A stretch of 64,000 nt of DNA from Alphaproteobacteria bacterium (lineage in GTDB: Bacteria; Pseudomonadota; Alphaproteobacteria; Caulobacterales; Maricaulaceae), in contig JAAEZM010000003.1 in assembly GCA_018222865.1 (NCBI GenBank), forward strand, positions 1 through 64,000. The letters run 5' to 3'. The notes under the pieces are model-generated. The model was not told where the DNA came from. It did no database searches and saw nothing but the letters and a program-made list of their open reading frames with translations. The position numbers and the translations under genes are program-made. This document shows positions 10,897 through 20,915 of the stretch, in pieces; positions within the stretch are counted from its first letter, which is position 1, and each line of letters opens with the position of its first letter.

Positions 10897-12525
10897 CTAG
10901 TCGCTCTCATTGCTATAGCTGGCGCTAAAACCGGCAGAGCTGAGATCGATACCGCCAGTTTTTGGATCACTCTGCATCATCTCGCCAAGACTGGTTGGCG
11001 ATTGCGGTTCCAGCTCAATATCCAGACGGCCACCATTGGCAAAGAATTCGACAAGGGCGCTATTGAGTTGCAGCGCGGGCCCGGTGCCAAAGACCTGGGT
11101 CGCTCCCATGGCCATGGTCCCGGTAGTCCAGCCCAGCTGCGCGCGGACGTCCTCCTCGCTCATCTGCTGACTGGCGCTCATGTTCGCGACCACACGATCG
11201 AGAATACCCTCATCTGTAAGCGAGAGCGAAAGCCGGTGCAAGACCAGCGCACCAAGGAGTTCGGCTCCGAAAGCCTGCGTCGCTTGCGGGTCGTCCTGAT
11301 CAATCTGGGTAGAGGCTCCCATTAACTCTGCCAGACGGTCATACCCCGCCAAGTCCGCCTCGAAATCGATCCGGAAACCATCCTGCAAGCGGTAATAGTT
11401 TTCACCCTCGGTCCAGATCCGGCCGGCCTCCACATCATAGACATTGTTGAACTCTCCTGACAGGTCGAGGCGCTCATAGCCGATCTGTGCCAGCGCCGCC
11501 GAAACCATCAGACCCCGAGGGTTATCAGCGTCAGGAGAAAGACGCAGCCCGTCCAGAATGGTGCGGGACCGGTTCAGCTCACCGGCTCGCAGATTCATCA
11601 TGGACAATTCATCAAGGGAAATGATCATGCCGGAGCCAATCAGGCTGATCCCTTCAATGGCGAAATCAGAGAAAAGATCCTGGGGGCGCAGCATGCTGGT
11701 TTCGAAATAGGATTCCAGGAAACCCTGTTCATCCTCAGCTTCCAGAGCGCTTGCCCATTGGCCGATCAGCTCTGAATTCAGACCGTCGAGGCGAATTTCC
11801 TGCATCCCGATATCAATCGGGCCTGACTCCGCAGTACGACCGCTGAGCACGAGGTTTTGCATGACACCGCTACCGAGCCGGGTTGTGTCATCATAATCAA
11901 TAGCAATCCGCTCTATGAAGAAGTCCATATCAGTGAATTGTGGATCGGAGCCCGTGGCGCGCATGCCATTCATCTCAAAGCGCGCCAGCCGAATGTCTTG
12001 GCCCTCCATCATTTCTTCTGAAATATCCTCCGAGGGGCGCGTGATTGCCATAACAACCATATCGGCCAGGGCATCACTCATCCCCTCGATAAGCAATGAT
12101 TCAACTTCAAAACTCTCATTCGCTGTCGTGCTGGTCTGCACCAGCCCGCGCAAATGCACGGCTTCAACATCGAAGTCTCCGGCCTCATCAAGTCGCGGCG
12201 CGACAAACCGGGCTTCCTCAATCAGTAAGTCGCCCCCGACCAGGCCATTACCGGCAGGCGGCGGCGTCTTGGGGTCCCGATCCAGAGAAAGCGAGTCGGC
12301 ATTCACTTCAGGGCCGACGCCCGCGACGATCACGTTTTCGAAAACGATATCGCCATTGTCGAAACGCGATTCCGCGAAGGTGAATGCTGCTCCATCCGCA
12401 CCATCCAATCCGATGGACGCCATAGCGGCGAAGGCTTGCTCTCGCGTGACTTCAGTTTGGGCACTGGCGGTACCGGCAAGCAATAAAAGAATAGCGGCCG
12501 ACAGAAGCGGGTCGGAAAAACGCAC
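10897..12525 (-). CDS. Secreted hypothetical protein, 542 aa
   Basis: Signal peptide MRFSDPLLSAAILLLLAGTASAQ; acidic, repetitive beta-rich-looking body; no family recognised. Confidence 0.85.
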   Translation of the reverse strand: MRFSDPLLSAAILLLLAGTASAQTEVTREQAFAAMASIGLDGADGAAFTFAESRFDNGDIVFENVIVAGVGPEVNADSLSLDRDPKTPPPAGNGLVGGDLLIEEARFVAPRLDEAGDFDVEAVHLRGLVQTSTTANESFEVESLLIEGMSDALADMVVMAITRPSEDISEEMMEGQDIRLARFEMNGMRATGSDPQFTDMDFFIERIAIDYDDTTRLGSGVMQNLVLSGRTAESGPIDIGMQEIRLDGLNSELIGQWASALEAEDEQGFLESYFETSMLRPQDLFSDFAIEGISLIGSGMIISLDELSMMNLRAGELNRSRTILDGLRLSPDADNPRGLMVSAALAQIGYERLDLSGEFNNVYDVEAGRIWTEGENYYRLQDGFRIDFEADLAGYDRLAELMGASTQIDQDDPQATQAFGAELLGALVLHRLSLSLTDEGILDRVVANMSASQQMSEEDVRAQLGWTTGTMAMGATQVFGTGPALQLNSALVEFFANGGRLDIELEPQSPTSLGEMMQSDPKTGGIDLSSAGFSASYSNESD

Positions 12526-12615
12526 GATACTCTCCCTTATCGAGATTTTACTTCTGGATACGGCAGGGAAAAGCGAGAAACTAGAAAATTTTTTGCAACA
12601 CTCGCAGTTTTTTGC

Positions 12616-14628
12616 TTATCGCTGCTCGTTTCCGCCTAGGGAGGAAAGAAAGGCCGCAATCGGATCTTCCTCCTCAGCCTCTTCATCCGCAGTCTCTGCT
12701 GGCGTATCGACCGAGACGTCCGGGTTCGCATCAATCGTGTTATTCGCCGTTAACGGCGCCAAGCCATAGGCTTCCAGGGTCGCGCTGACCGGTTCCGCCC
12801 CCAGGCCCGAACTTGGTGCGTCAGCCATAAAGCGCGAGAAGATTGCCGCAGGCGGCCCCCCGCCTGTCGCGCGCTCGGTGGGCGCGTTATCGTCATTGCC
12901 GGTCCAGATGGCTGTGACCAACTCACCGCCAAAACCCGCGAACCAGGCATCCCGGAAATCATTCGTGGTGCCGGTTTTCCCGCCGATTTCAATCCCGGAG
13001 ACTGCGGCCTGCCGGCCCGTCCCCCAAACGATCACGCTGCGAAACAGACTTTGCATCTGCGCGTAGGTCCGCGTGTCGAGGACGACATCGCCGGCAACGG
13101 GCTGGGCTTCGTACAGAATTTCCCCGTCGGCCGTCTCAATGAGCAAAATTCCATAGCTCTCAGCGCGGCGGCCTCCGTTTGCGAAGGCGGCATAGGCAAC
13201 GGCCATCTCCAGCGGGTTGACCTCATAAGCGCCCAAAGCGAGGGAGCGATCGACCAGAAGACGGCTCTCAATCCCCAACCGCTCCGCCAGACGCGCGATA
13301 TGGCTGCGCCCGGTTTCCTCAGCAATCCGCACGGCGACCGCATTGGACGACCGCGCAAACGCTTCGCGCAGAGTCATGTCACCGCGATACTGGCCATTAT
13401 AATTGGCCGGGCTCCAATCGCCGACCTGGACCGGGCTGTCTGATCGGACATCATCCGGCCTGAGGCCGGCCTCGAATGCAGACGCATAGACGAAAGGCTT
13501 GAACGCCGAACCGGGCTGGCGTTGAGCGAGAATGGCGCGATTATACTGTGAGCGCAGATAATCCTGCCCGCCAACCATTGCGCGAACCGCCCCATCATGC
13601 GCGAGTGACACCAAGGCCGCCTCACCGGCGCCGCGCGCCAGGTCTGGATCTGAAAGCACATCAGAGACCGCACGTTCCGCGGCGCGCTGGGCATCAACAT
13701 CCAATGTGGTCGTGATGCGCAGATCACCATGCCCCGGACCCGCAAGCTCGCGAACGCGTGGCGCGATCCAGTCGATGAAATATTGTGCCCCGGGGCTCGA
13801 CGCCCCTCGGGAGACGCGGATCGGTGTGGCAGCGGCCTCAATCCGTTCAGCTGGAGAAATGCGGCCGGTTTGCTCCATCAGGTCGAGCACTACAGTCGCG
13901 CGGGCCGCCGCACGTTCGGCATCGCTGACCGGGCTATAGCGTGAGGGGGCTTTCAGCAAGCCAGCGAGCAGGGCCGCTTCACCCAGGCTGACCTCACTCG
14001 CACTCCGGCCGAAATACCGCATGGACGCAGCTTCCACACCCCAGGCGCCACCGCCGAAATAGACCCGGTTGAGATAGAGTTCGAGAATTTCATCCTTGGA
14101 GAAACGGCTTTCGAGCCAGAAGGCCAGCAGGACTTCCTGGACCTTCCGCTCCAGTGTGCGTTCCGGAGACAGGAAGAGGTTCTTCGCCAATTGCTGAGTT
14201 AGGGTCGACCCGCCTTGAACAACGCGCCCCGCGCGCAAATTCGCCAGCAAGGCGCGCCCCATACCGATAAGATCGATACCATAATGACTGTAGAAACGGC
14301 GATCCTCGACTGCCAGAACCGCATCGATCAGATAATCCGGCAGTTCATCAACGCTTGCTGCGCGACCATGCGCTGAGCCGCGACGCGCAATCAGCCGGGC
14401 ATTCTGATCGTAAAAACTCAAACTGGCTGTACGCTCAACATCACCCAGGCTTGAGACATCCGGAAGGTCCCGCGCAATCAACGCGACCCATATCGCCAGG
14501 CCCACAAAAGCAACCGAGCCTAGGACGAACAGGAATTTGGTCAGACGCCAGAAAAGAGAGGGCTGGGCAGCACGGCGGCGCCTCGCCGCTCTGCGGCGCA
14601 CACCCGGCTTTGGCGATCTGCGCGTCAT
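12616..14628 (-). CDS. PBP1A-family penicillin-binding protein (transglycosylase/transpeptidase)
   Basis: AVEDRRFYSHYGIDLIGMGRAL, GGSTLTQQLAKNLFLSPERTLERKVQE, SAFKPFVY, RSSNAVAV, KTGTTNDFRDAWFAGF; start MTRRSPKPGVRRRAARR preferred. Confidence 0.95.
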   Translation of the reverse strand: MTRRSPKPGVRRRAARRRRAAQPSLFWRLTKFLFVLGSVAFVGLAIWVALIARDLPDVSSLGDVERTASLSFYDQNARLIARRGSAHGRAASVDELPDYLIDAVLAVEDRRFYSHYGIDLIGMGRALLANLRAGRVVQGGSTLTQQLAKNLFLSPERTLERKVQEVLLAFWLESRFSKDEILELYLNRVYFGGGAWGVEAASMRYFGRSASEVSLGEAALLAGLLKAPSRYSPVSDAERAAARATVVLDLMEQTGRISPAERIEAAATPIRVSRGASSPGAQYFIDWIAPRVRELAGPGHGDLRITTTLDVDAQRAAERAVSDVLSDPDLARGAGEAALVSLAHDGAVRAMVGGQDYLRSQYNRAILAQRQPGSAFKPFVYASAFEAGLRPDDVRSDSPVQVGDWSPANYNGQYRGDMTLREAFARSSNAVAVRIAEETGRSHIARLAERLGIESRLLVDRSLALGAYEVNPLEMAVAYAAFANGGRRAESYGILLIETADGEILYEAQPVAGDVVLDTRTYAQMQSLFRSVIVWGTGRQAAVSGIEIGGKTGTTNDFRDAWFAGFGGELVTAIWTGNDDNAPTERATGGGPPAAIFSRFMADAPSSGLGAEPVSATLEAYGLAPLTANNTIDANPDVSVDTPAETADEEAEEEDPIAAFLSSLGGNEQR

Positions 14629-14759
14629 GCTGTGAAATCCTGCCTGTCTGGTAAGCTGCGAAAGTGAGGAAACAGAGTTAATTCGGGATGAATTTCGCGT
14701 TTCTTCGCTTGCCCTCTCGTGCACCGGGCGGCACGATATGGACAAACAGGGGCGTCATC

Positions 14760-14954
14760 ATGACCATCAAGCGTTCATTTCTCGTACTCGCAGCCTTGCT
14801 GGGCGCGGCCAGCCTGTCTGGTTGTGTCGCTATTTATGACGGCACGGATGCCGTCTGCCCGCATTCAGACCCGAACGGCGATAGCTGGCCCTATTGCGGC
14901 CCGGCCAATCCCGGTGGTAGCCAACCCGGCAATGATCGTCCGGATTACGGCTAG
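14760..14954 (+). CDS. Small lipoprotein, 64 aa
   Basis: MTIKRSFLVLAALLGAASLSGCVAIYDG...: signal peptide with lipobox LSGC. Confidence 0.75.
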   Translation: MTIKRSFLVLAALLGAASLSGCVAIYDGTDAVCPHSDPNGDSWPYCGPANPGGSQPGNDRPDYG

Positions 14955-16783
14955 TCCGAGCCAGCCGATGGCGGCACGAAGCGTATAAGCGTCGTGCCGG
15001 GCGTATCGGGCAAGGACACCGCACCGCTCATTACAATCTTGCCCGCCGGTGTTCGTGCGAGGATGACATCCCCCTCAGGCGCGGCCTCCTCAAGCGAGGC
15101 CAGGGTGAATTGCTCACTCAGCGTCGTTGCCTTGAAGCGCCAGCCGCGCCACCAATCCCCGGTCAGGCTCTCATATCCCCGCCCCTTGCGGATCAATGTG
15201 CGACCGCGTGCCGTATAGACGATGGCCCGAGGATCTTCGGCGCTTGTGTCGGCATCGGTTTCGGCATCTGTTCCTGACAATTGGAATACATGGCTGCGGC
15301 CCAGTTCAGGCGCATATTCCACGCAAATCAGCGCGTTATAGGCGTCATTATGGGTAGCCGCGAGCAGGACAGCGAAGCGGGACGGCTCCAATCGCCATTC
15401 AGCTGCTTCCGAGAGCACCTCACCATAATAAACCTCATGACCGGCAAGGCGTGCAGCACGAAGTCGGTCCCAGCTCGTATCGGCGATTGTGAAAGGGATA
15501 TCCGCGGTCCGCAGCGCGTCCGCGAGCCCCAGCGTCCACCGATTGGCACCGATGAGCAATATCCGCTCGGGACCGCTCTGGGAGAGCCCCAGGAGACTCG
15601 CCAAAGGCGCAACCGAGAAGCCACAGACCACAACCGTGATGAAGATGGTCGCAAAGACCAGCGGAGCGAGGATCTCCGCGTCAGCGCGCCCGGCATCCAC
15701 CAGCACAGCCGCCAAATGCCCGGCGGCCGCAGCCGCCACCACGCCACGCGGACCAATCAGGCCGATGAAGCCCATCTCTTTCAGGTTCAGCCCCGACGCG
15801 GCTGTCGCCAGCATCACGCTGAGCGGGCGGACGATAAGCATGAAAACCAGAATGAAAGCGAGATGACGCCAATCCAGAGCCAATAGATCAGAGGGCGTCA
15901 GCTGAGCTGCAAGCACGACAAAGACACTCGCAACAAGAAGAGAAGCGATCCCCTCCTTAAAGCGTCGCATCTCTTCAATCGACGCCAATCTGGAATTCGC
16001 CACAACCAATCCGAAAACGGCGACCGCGACCAGACCTGTCTCTGCCGCCAGACTATCGGCCGCCGCGAAGCAGACGAGGACGCTGGCCAGGACGATCGGG
16101 GCCTTCATGGGTTCGGGAACCAGCCCCCGACGGAAAGCCTGCGACAGACCGAACCCGAAGCTGAACCCCATGGCCGCGCCGATCCCTGCGCCAAGCGCCA
16201 AGAAACCGGCAGCCATCATCCAGTCATGCCCCAGCGCGGTCTGACGGATCGCCTCGAACATGAAAACAGCGCCCAGCGCGCCAATCGGGTCGTTGACGAT
16301 GCCTTCCCATTTGAGAACCGAGGCGATGCGGCCAGGCAATTTGGCCTGACGCAGGAGTGGCAACACCACGGTCGGGCCGGTTGTTGTCAAAAGCGCGCCG
16401 ATCATGATGGACAGGTCGAGCGCCAGCCCGGTGATAAAATGAAGCGCAAGCGCTGTGAGCGCCCAGCCAAGCGGAAAGCCGAGAAATACCATTCGGCGAA
16501 CGGGGCTGGAAGCATCGCGAAGCTCGCGGAAATTCAAAGTGATGCCGCCCTCGAACAGAATGACTGCAACCGCCAGAGCAATCATCGGGCGCAGATAGGC
16601 GCCAAAGCTGGCTTCCGGATCGAGCACCGGGGCACCGAGGAGCGCGGCGGTCAGAGGCCCCAGGATCAGGCCTGCCCCCATCATCAGTACAATGGAGGGC
16701 CAGCGCAGCCGCCAGGCGAGCCATTGAGCTGCTACACCTGAACCGGCGATGACTGCGATGGTCAGGGTAAGGTCAGGCTGCAT
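14951..16783 (-). CDS. Monovalent cation:proton antiporter (CPA1/NhaP type) with C-terminal TrkA-N-like domain
   Basis: Multi-TM; ILFEGGITLNFRELR, LLTTTGPTVVLPLLRQAKLP, EGIVNDPIGAL, LIGPRGVVAAA; C-terminal ILLIGANRWTLGLADALR. Confidence 0.92.
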   Translation of the reverse strand: MQPDLTLTIAVIAGSGVAAQWLAWRLRWPSIVLMMGAGLILGPLTAALLGAPVLDPEASFGAYLRPMIALAVAVILFEGGITLNFRELRDASSPVRRMVFLGFPLGWALTALALHFITGLALDLSIMIGALLTTTGPTVVLPLLRQAKLPGRIASVLKWEGIVNDPIGALGAVFMFEAIRQTALGHDWMMAAGFLALGAGIGAAMGFSFGFGLSQAFRRGLVPEPMKAPIVLASVLVCFAAADSLAAETGLVAVAVFGLVVANSRLASIEEMRRFKEGIASLLVASVFVVLAAQLTPSDLLALDWRHLAFILVFMLIVRPLSVMLATAASGLNLKEMGFIGLIGPRGVVAAAAAGHLAAVLVDAGRADAEILAPLVFATIFITVVVCGFSVAPLASLLGLSQSGPERILLIGANRWTLGLADALRTADIPFTIADTSWDRLRAARLAGHEVYYGEVLSEAAEWRLEPSRFAVLLAATHNDAYNALICVEYAPELGRSHVFQLSGTDAETDADTSAEDPRAIVYTARGRTLIRKGRGYESLTGDWWRGWRFKATTLSEQFTLASLEEAAPEGDVILARTPAGKIVMSGAVSLPDTPGTTLIRFVPPSAGSD

Positions 16784-16845
16784 GCGGATAATCCAGCGAC
16801 AGTAAAGCGTGCATCAATGAAGGTCAGGATTTCGGGGAGGCTAGA

Positions 16846-17091
16846 ATGAACACCCTACCGTATGAAGCACAAACTGCACTTGTTTCTTTTATCGCCGCGC
16901 TGCTCGTAGGCGGCTCTGTTTCTTTGCTGGGGACCTCTACCGTGGCAACGGTCGCGCGCCTCAGCCTGGAATTCGCCATTCGACGTCGCTTTGCCATGGC
17001 GCTCGGCCTAGGGGCACTCGGTGGTACTGGCGCCTGGTTCAGCGGACTGTTTTCTGGCGCTGCCTCACAATTGGCGACTCTGTTGGGCTAG
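16846..17091 (+). CDS. Small membrane hypothetical protein, 81 aa
   Basis: MNTLPYEAQTALVSFIAALLVGGSVSLL...; two hydrophobic segments. Confidence 0.6.
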   Translation: MNTLPYEAQTALVSFIAALLVGGSVSLLGTSTVATVARLSLEFAIRRRFAMALGLGALGGTGAWFSGLFSGAASQLATLLG

Positions 17092-17094
17092 GCG

Positions 17095-17190
17095 TTATCG
17101 GGTCTCAATCAGACCGGATATGCCTAGAAGCTGGAGGCTGACAATCACACCAACCAGCAAGAACACGGTTGCAAGACGTGCTGCATGCAT
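17095..17190 (-). CDS. Candidate 31-aa single-TM microprotein
   Basis: Manual reading of minus strand: MHAARLATVFLLVGVIVSLQLLGISGLIETR*, preceded by GGGGGC; below the ORF-track length cut-off. Confidence 0.35.
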   Translation of the reverse strand: MHAARLATVFLLVGVIVSLQLLGISGLIETR

Positions 17191-17331
17191 GCCCCCGTCG
17201 CCCGCAACCAAGGCATGGATACATAGTCTTTGTCAGGGATCTGACGAGCCCCCTTGCACTGTCATCTATTTGTCTTTCCCGCAGGCTAGAGGAAGATTTA
17301 TGTTTGCGTTGTGAGTCTTGGGGGAGAAGAA

Positions 17332-18330
17332 ATGCGCCAGATCCTAATCAGCACCCTAGCCGGCCTGGCCGTGATCGCCTGTTCATCAGAACCCGTGGCA
17401 GCCCCGTTTGAGTGGCAGACCCTGTCCGGTGAGCCAACGCAGGTGATTGCCCATCGAGGCGCCAGTGGAGAGCGGCCAGAGCACACTTTGGAGGCTTATC
17501 TTCTAGCGATCGAACAGGGCGCGGACATTATCGAACCGGACCTGGTGATGACACAAGACGGGGTTTTGGTGGCGCGCCATGACCGCTTTCTCTCAACCAC
17601 CACAAATGTCGCGGACCGGCCAGAATTCGCAGACCGGCGCCGAAATGACGATGGACGGGATGATTGGTGGGTCGAAGACTTCACCCTGGAGGAGGTTCGG
17701 ACTTTGCGCGCCCGACAGCCGCGCCCAGATCGCGATCAAAGCTTCAATGACCAGTTTTTGATCCCAACATTTGAAGAGATTCTGGATCTTGCGGCCGAAC
17801 ACGGAGTTGCGACAGAGCCAGAGGTGAAGTCGCCGGGACACTTTACGTCAATTGGCCTGGACCCTCTGCCAGAGCTGGTGCGCATCCTGCGGGAACGTGG
17901 CCTCGATAGCCAAGACGCGATGACGAGCATCCAGTGCTTTGAACCGGATTTTCTGGCGCGTCTGAATGGCGAGGTCGACACCCCGCTCCTCATGCTGGTC
18001 TTCCCGATGCAGGCGCTTGATCCGGACGTCGACCCGCGGGTTCCAACTGTCTCGCTGGACGATATGCTGGCATTTGCAGACGGTGTGGGCCCGTCCAAAG
18101 CACTGGTTATCGACGAGAATGGCAATGATACCGGCTTTATCGCAGCAGCTCATGAGCGTGGGCTCGCCGTGCACCCCTGGACATTCCGTGACGATCAGCC
18201 CGTCGGCGATGGAGCCAGCACAGAAGCGGAATTGCGCCGCATTTTTGAGCTGGGTGCCGATGGCATTTTCACGGACTTCCCGGCCTCTGCCGTCCGGGTG
18301 CGGTCAGAAATGAACGGGTCGACCCAATAA
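17332..18330 (+). CDS. Glycerophosphodiester phosphodiesterase, probable lipoprotein
   Basis: VIAHRGASGERPEHTLEAYLLAIEQGADIIEPDLVMTQDGVLVARHD; lipobox-like VIAC at N-terminus. Confidence 0.93.
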   Translation: MRQILISTLAGLAVIACSSEPVAAPFEWQTLSGEPTQVIAHRGASGERPEHTLEAYLLAIEQGADIIEPDLVMTQDGVLVARHDRFLSTTTNVADRPEFADRRRNDDGRDDWWVEDFTLEEVRTLRARQPRPDRDQSFNDQFLIPTFEEILDLAAEHGVATEPEVKSPGHFTSIGLDPLPELVRILRERGLDSQDAMTSIQCFEPDFLARLNGEVDTPLLMLVFPMQALDPDVDPRVPTVSLDDMLAFADGVGPSKALVIDENGNDTGFIAAAHERGLAVHPWTFRDDQPVGDGASTEAELRRIFELGADGIFTDFPASAVRVRSEMNGSTQ

Positions 18331-18353
18331 GAAAAGTCCCTTACGGACAAAGA

Positions 18354-18387
18354 AAAAGCGCCGCCTCCAATCGGAAGCGGCGCTTTT
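18354..18387. terminator. Bidirectional intrinsic terminator between the GDPD gene and the csp gene
   Basis: aaaaagcgccgcctccaatcggaagcggcgctttt stem-loop with A/T tracts. Confidence 0.85.
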
Positions 18388-18406
18388 CCTGTCTCGACAA
18401 GCGAGA

Positions 18407-18619
18407 TTAGTCAGCCAGCTGCAGGTTTACAGCTTTCGGACCTTTGCCACGGCGATCGGGCTCGGTTTCGAAGGACACTTTCTGACCATCGTCGAGACCC
18501 GGCAGGCCGGAGGCCTGAACCGCAGTGATGTGAACGAAGACGTCTGCGCCGCCCTCATCCGGAGTAATGAAGCCAAAGCCTTTGCTTTGGTTGAAGAATT
18601 TGACCGTACCTTGGGCCAT
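18407..18619 (-). CDS. Cold-shock domain protein
   Basis: [35 protein letters not shown]... Confidence 0.97.
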   Translation of the reverse strand: MAQGTVKFFNQSKGFGFITPDEGGADVFVHITAVQASGLPGLDDGQKVSFETEPDRRGKGPKAVNLQLAD

Positions 18620-18908
18620 GGGGGGAACCTTCCCTAATCGAATTCACGCGCCGCGTCCGGGCACTCTGTATCGGCATTCACCAGCGTCCTGGCGAACGAT
18701 ACGGACGTCGTAAGTCGGGGAAGGCTGAGGTCGTCTCGAACCGGAACCAGACTAGCGAACACGCAGTCCCGGGTAGGCAATCAGTATTCCGTCCGGCCAT
18801 TAAGGCCGCCCGCGCGGGGGATATGCGCACGGATGGCGGGTGAAATCAAATGAAACTCCTGTGGCGCTCACATGAGGTATGGGCATAATCGTCCGACGGA
18901 GAGCGATT

Positions 18909-19481
18909 ATGAGCCGAAACGATCAATACCAGTACATGCTTTCCATCGCGGCCCTTGTGATGTCGGCCCTCGCGATGATCTTTGCCTTCATGGAGTTACG
19001 CTCCTCGGACAGGCAGTATGAGGCGAATGTCTGGCCCTATGTCGATCTTGATATCATCGTCAGTTCCGACAATTTTGAGATCGCAGCGTCCAATAAGGGC
19101 ATGGGCCCCGCCTTGATCCATGAATTTCGCCTTCTGCACGATGGCGAGGTTGTGCGTGTTCCCTCGGATTTGCTTGAGCGCGCAGGCTTCAGTGAAAATA
19201 CCGACCTGTCATTATCCTCCTCCACGGTCACCTCAACTGTGATGTCCACTGGCGAACGCCTCACCGCCTTGCGCATTCAGGGTGCGGGAACCGGGACAGC
19301 TATCAGCACCATCCTGCAAGAGCTCGAGATCGAGCTGTGTTACTGCTCCATCAATGGCGCATGCTGGACCAATCTCGGCGAACAGCAATTTCGAGCGGAA
19401 GTCGCGCAATGCGGCAGTCAGAGCGATAATGTTGAAGAACGTCTTCAGCTATTCTCGCCTGATCAGGAAGACAGCCCATGA
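18909..19481 (+). CDS. Membrane-anchored hypothetical protein
   Basis: MSRNDQYQYMLSIAALVMSALAMIFAFMELRSSDRQYEANVWPYVDLD...; one N-terminal TM; overlaps next gene by ATGA. Confidence 0.75.
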   Translation: MSRNDQYQYMLSIAALVMSALAMIFAFMELRSSDRQYEANVWPYVDLDIIVSSDNFEIAASNKGMGPALIHEFRLLHDGEVVRVPSDLLERAGFSENTDLSLSSSTVTSTVMSTGERLTALRIQGAGTGTAISTILQELEIELCYCSINGACWTNLGEQQFRAEVAQCGSQSDNVEERLQLFSPDQEDSP

Positions 19482-19783
19482 ACCGCCGTCGTCGCTTCCT
19501 GGATCGCTCCCGACGCATGCGTGAGGAGCGGAACCGTGAGAGCAAGGGGTTTAACCCGGCTTCCATGATCCGGCTCGCCGGGTTTGGCGCTGCCTTGATC
19601 GTCTTCGTGGCGGTTTATGTCGGCTTCAATCGCGCAGATGAAACCTTCTATGACGGTCGATGGGGTGTCATGGAACGGCTCATCCAGCCGGTTTTCCTGG
19701 GCGCGAATGCGTTGGAATGGCTGGTCCTGGTACTGGTCGGTTTCATAGCCTGGCGCATCTGGCGCAAAATGAATCCGCGTTAG
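19478..19783 (+). CDS. Membrane hypothetical protein, 101 aa
   Basis: Basic N-terminus and two TM segments; ATGA overlap with upstream ORF. Confidence 0.7.
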   Translation: MNRRRRFLDRSRRMREERNRESKGFNPASMIRLAGFGAALIVFVAVYVGFNRADETFYDGRWGVMERLIQPVFLGANALEWLVLVLVGFIAWRIWRKMNPR

Positions 19784-19898
19784 GGCCAAGACGAAAACGC
19801 CCTTGCCCTGAAATCGCCACTGGTCAGCGCGTCATTGCAGGTTTATTGCCAGCCTATCGGCTTTCCTTCCACGGGCATGACACAAGGACGAAACGAAG

Positions 19899-20915
19899 AT
19901 GGGACTGAAGCTAGCGGTCTTCGGCGCCACGGGCGCTGTCGGTAAAGAGATGCTGGAGATTCTGGCTGAGCGCTTATTCCCCGCCGACGAGGTTTATGCA
20001 CTCGCAAGCCGCAAATCGATGGGCGTCGAGCTTTCCTACGGCGAGAAGACGCTGGTCTGCAAAGACGCCGAGACTTTCGATTTTTCCAAGGTTGATCTCG
20101 TCTTGATGTCCGCCGGCGGAGATGTCTCACGCGAATGGGCGCCCAAAATCGCGGATGCCGGTGCGATCGTCGTCGACAACTCCTCAGCCTGGCGGATGGA
20201 TCCCGATGTTCCGCTCATTGTTCCGGAAGTGAATAGCGAGGCGCTGGACGAGATCAAGAAAGGCATTATTGCCAATCCGAACTGCTCAACCATCCAGCTG
20301 ATGGTTGCGCTCAAGCCGATCCATGATCGCGCTCGGATCAAGCGGGTGAATTGTGCGACCTACCAGTCTGTCTCCGGTGCCGGTCAAGCGGCCATGGACG
20401 AACTCTGGACGCAGACCAAGGGCATCTACGTCAATGACAGCGTAGAACCACAAGCCTTCACCAAGCAGATCGCCTTCAACGTCATCCCGCACATTGATGT
20501 CTTCATGGAGGATGGCGCCACCAAGGAAGAGTGGAAAATGGTGGTGGAGACGAAGAAGATTCTCGACCCCTCCATCAAATTGTTCGCGACCTGCGCGCGT
20601 GTTCCGGTGTTTGTGGGCCACTCTATCGCCGCACATCTGGAGCTTGAAGAAGAGCTGAGCGCGGACGAAGCGCGCGATCTTCTGCGCACCAGCCCAGGCC
20701 TCATGGTCATCGATAAGCACGAAGATGAGGGCTATGTGACACCGGTTGAAAGCGTTGGCGAATTTGCGACCTTTGTGTCCCGTGTGCGCGAGGATCCGAC
20801 CGTCGATAATGGTTTGGCGCTCTGGGTGGTCTCGGACAATCTGCGCAAGGGGGCAGCCCTTAATGCGGTACAGATCGCTGAAGGCCTGCTCAATCGCGGA
20901 CATTTGAAAGCGTGA
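19899..20915 (+). CDS. asd: Aspartate-semialdehyde dehydrogenase
   Basis: VFGATGAVGKEMLEIL, VDNSSAWRMDPDVPLIVPEVN, IANPNCSTIQLMVALKPI, YQSVSGAGQAAMDEL. Confidence 0.97.
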   Translation: MGLKLAVFGATGAVGKEMLEILAERLFPADEVYALASRKSMGVELSYGEKTLVCKDAETFDFSKVDLVLMSAGGDVSREWAPKIADAGAIVVDNSSAWRMDPDVPLIVPEVNSEALDEIKKGIIANPNCSTIQLMVALKPIHDRARIKRVNCATYQSVSGAGQAAMDELWTQTKGIYVNDSVEPQAFTKQIAFNVIPHIDVFMEDGATKEEWKMVVETKKILDPSIKLFATCARVPVFVGHSIAAHLELEEELSADEARDLLRTSPGLMVIDKHEDEGYVTPVESVGEFATFVSRVREDPTVDNGLALWVVSDNLRKGAALNAVQIAEGLLNRGHLKA

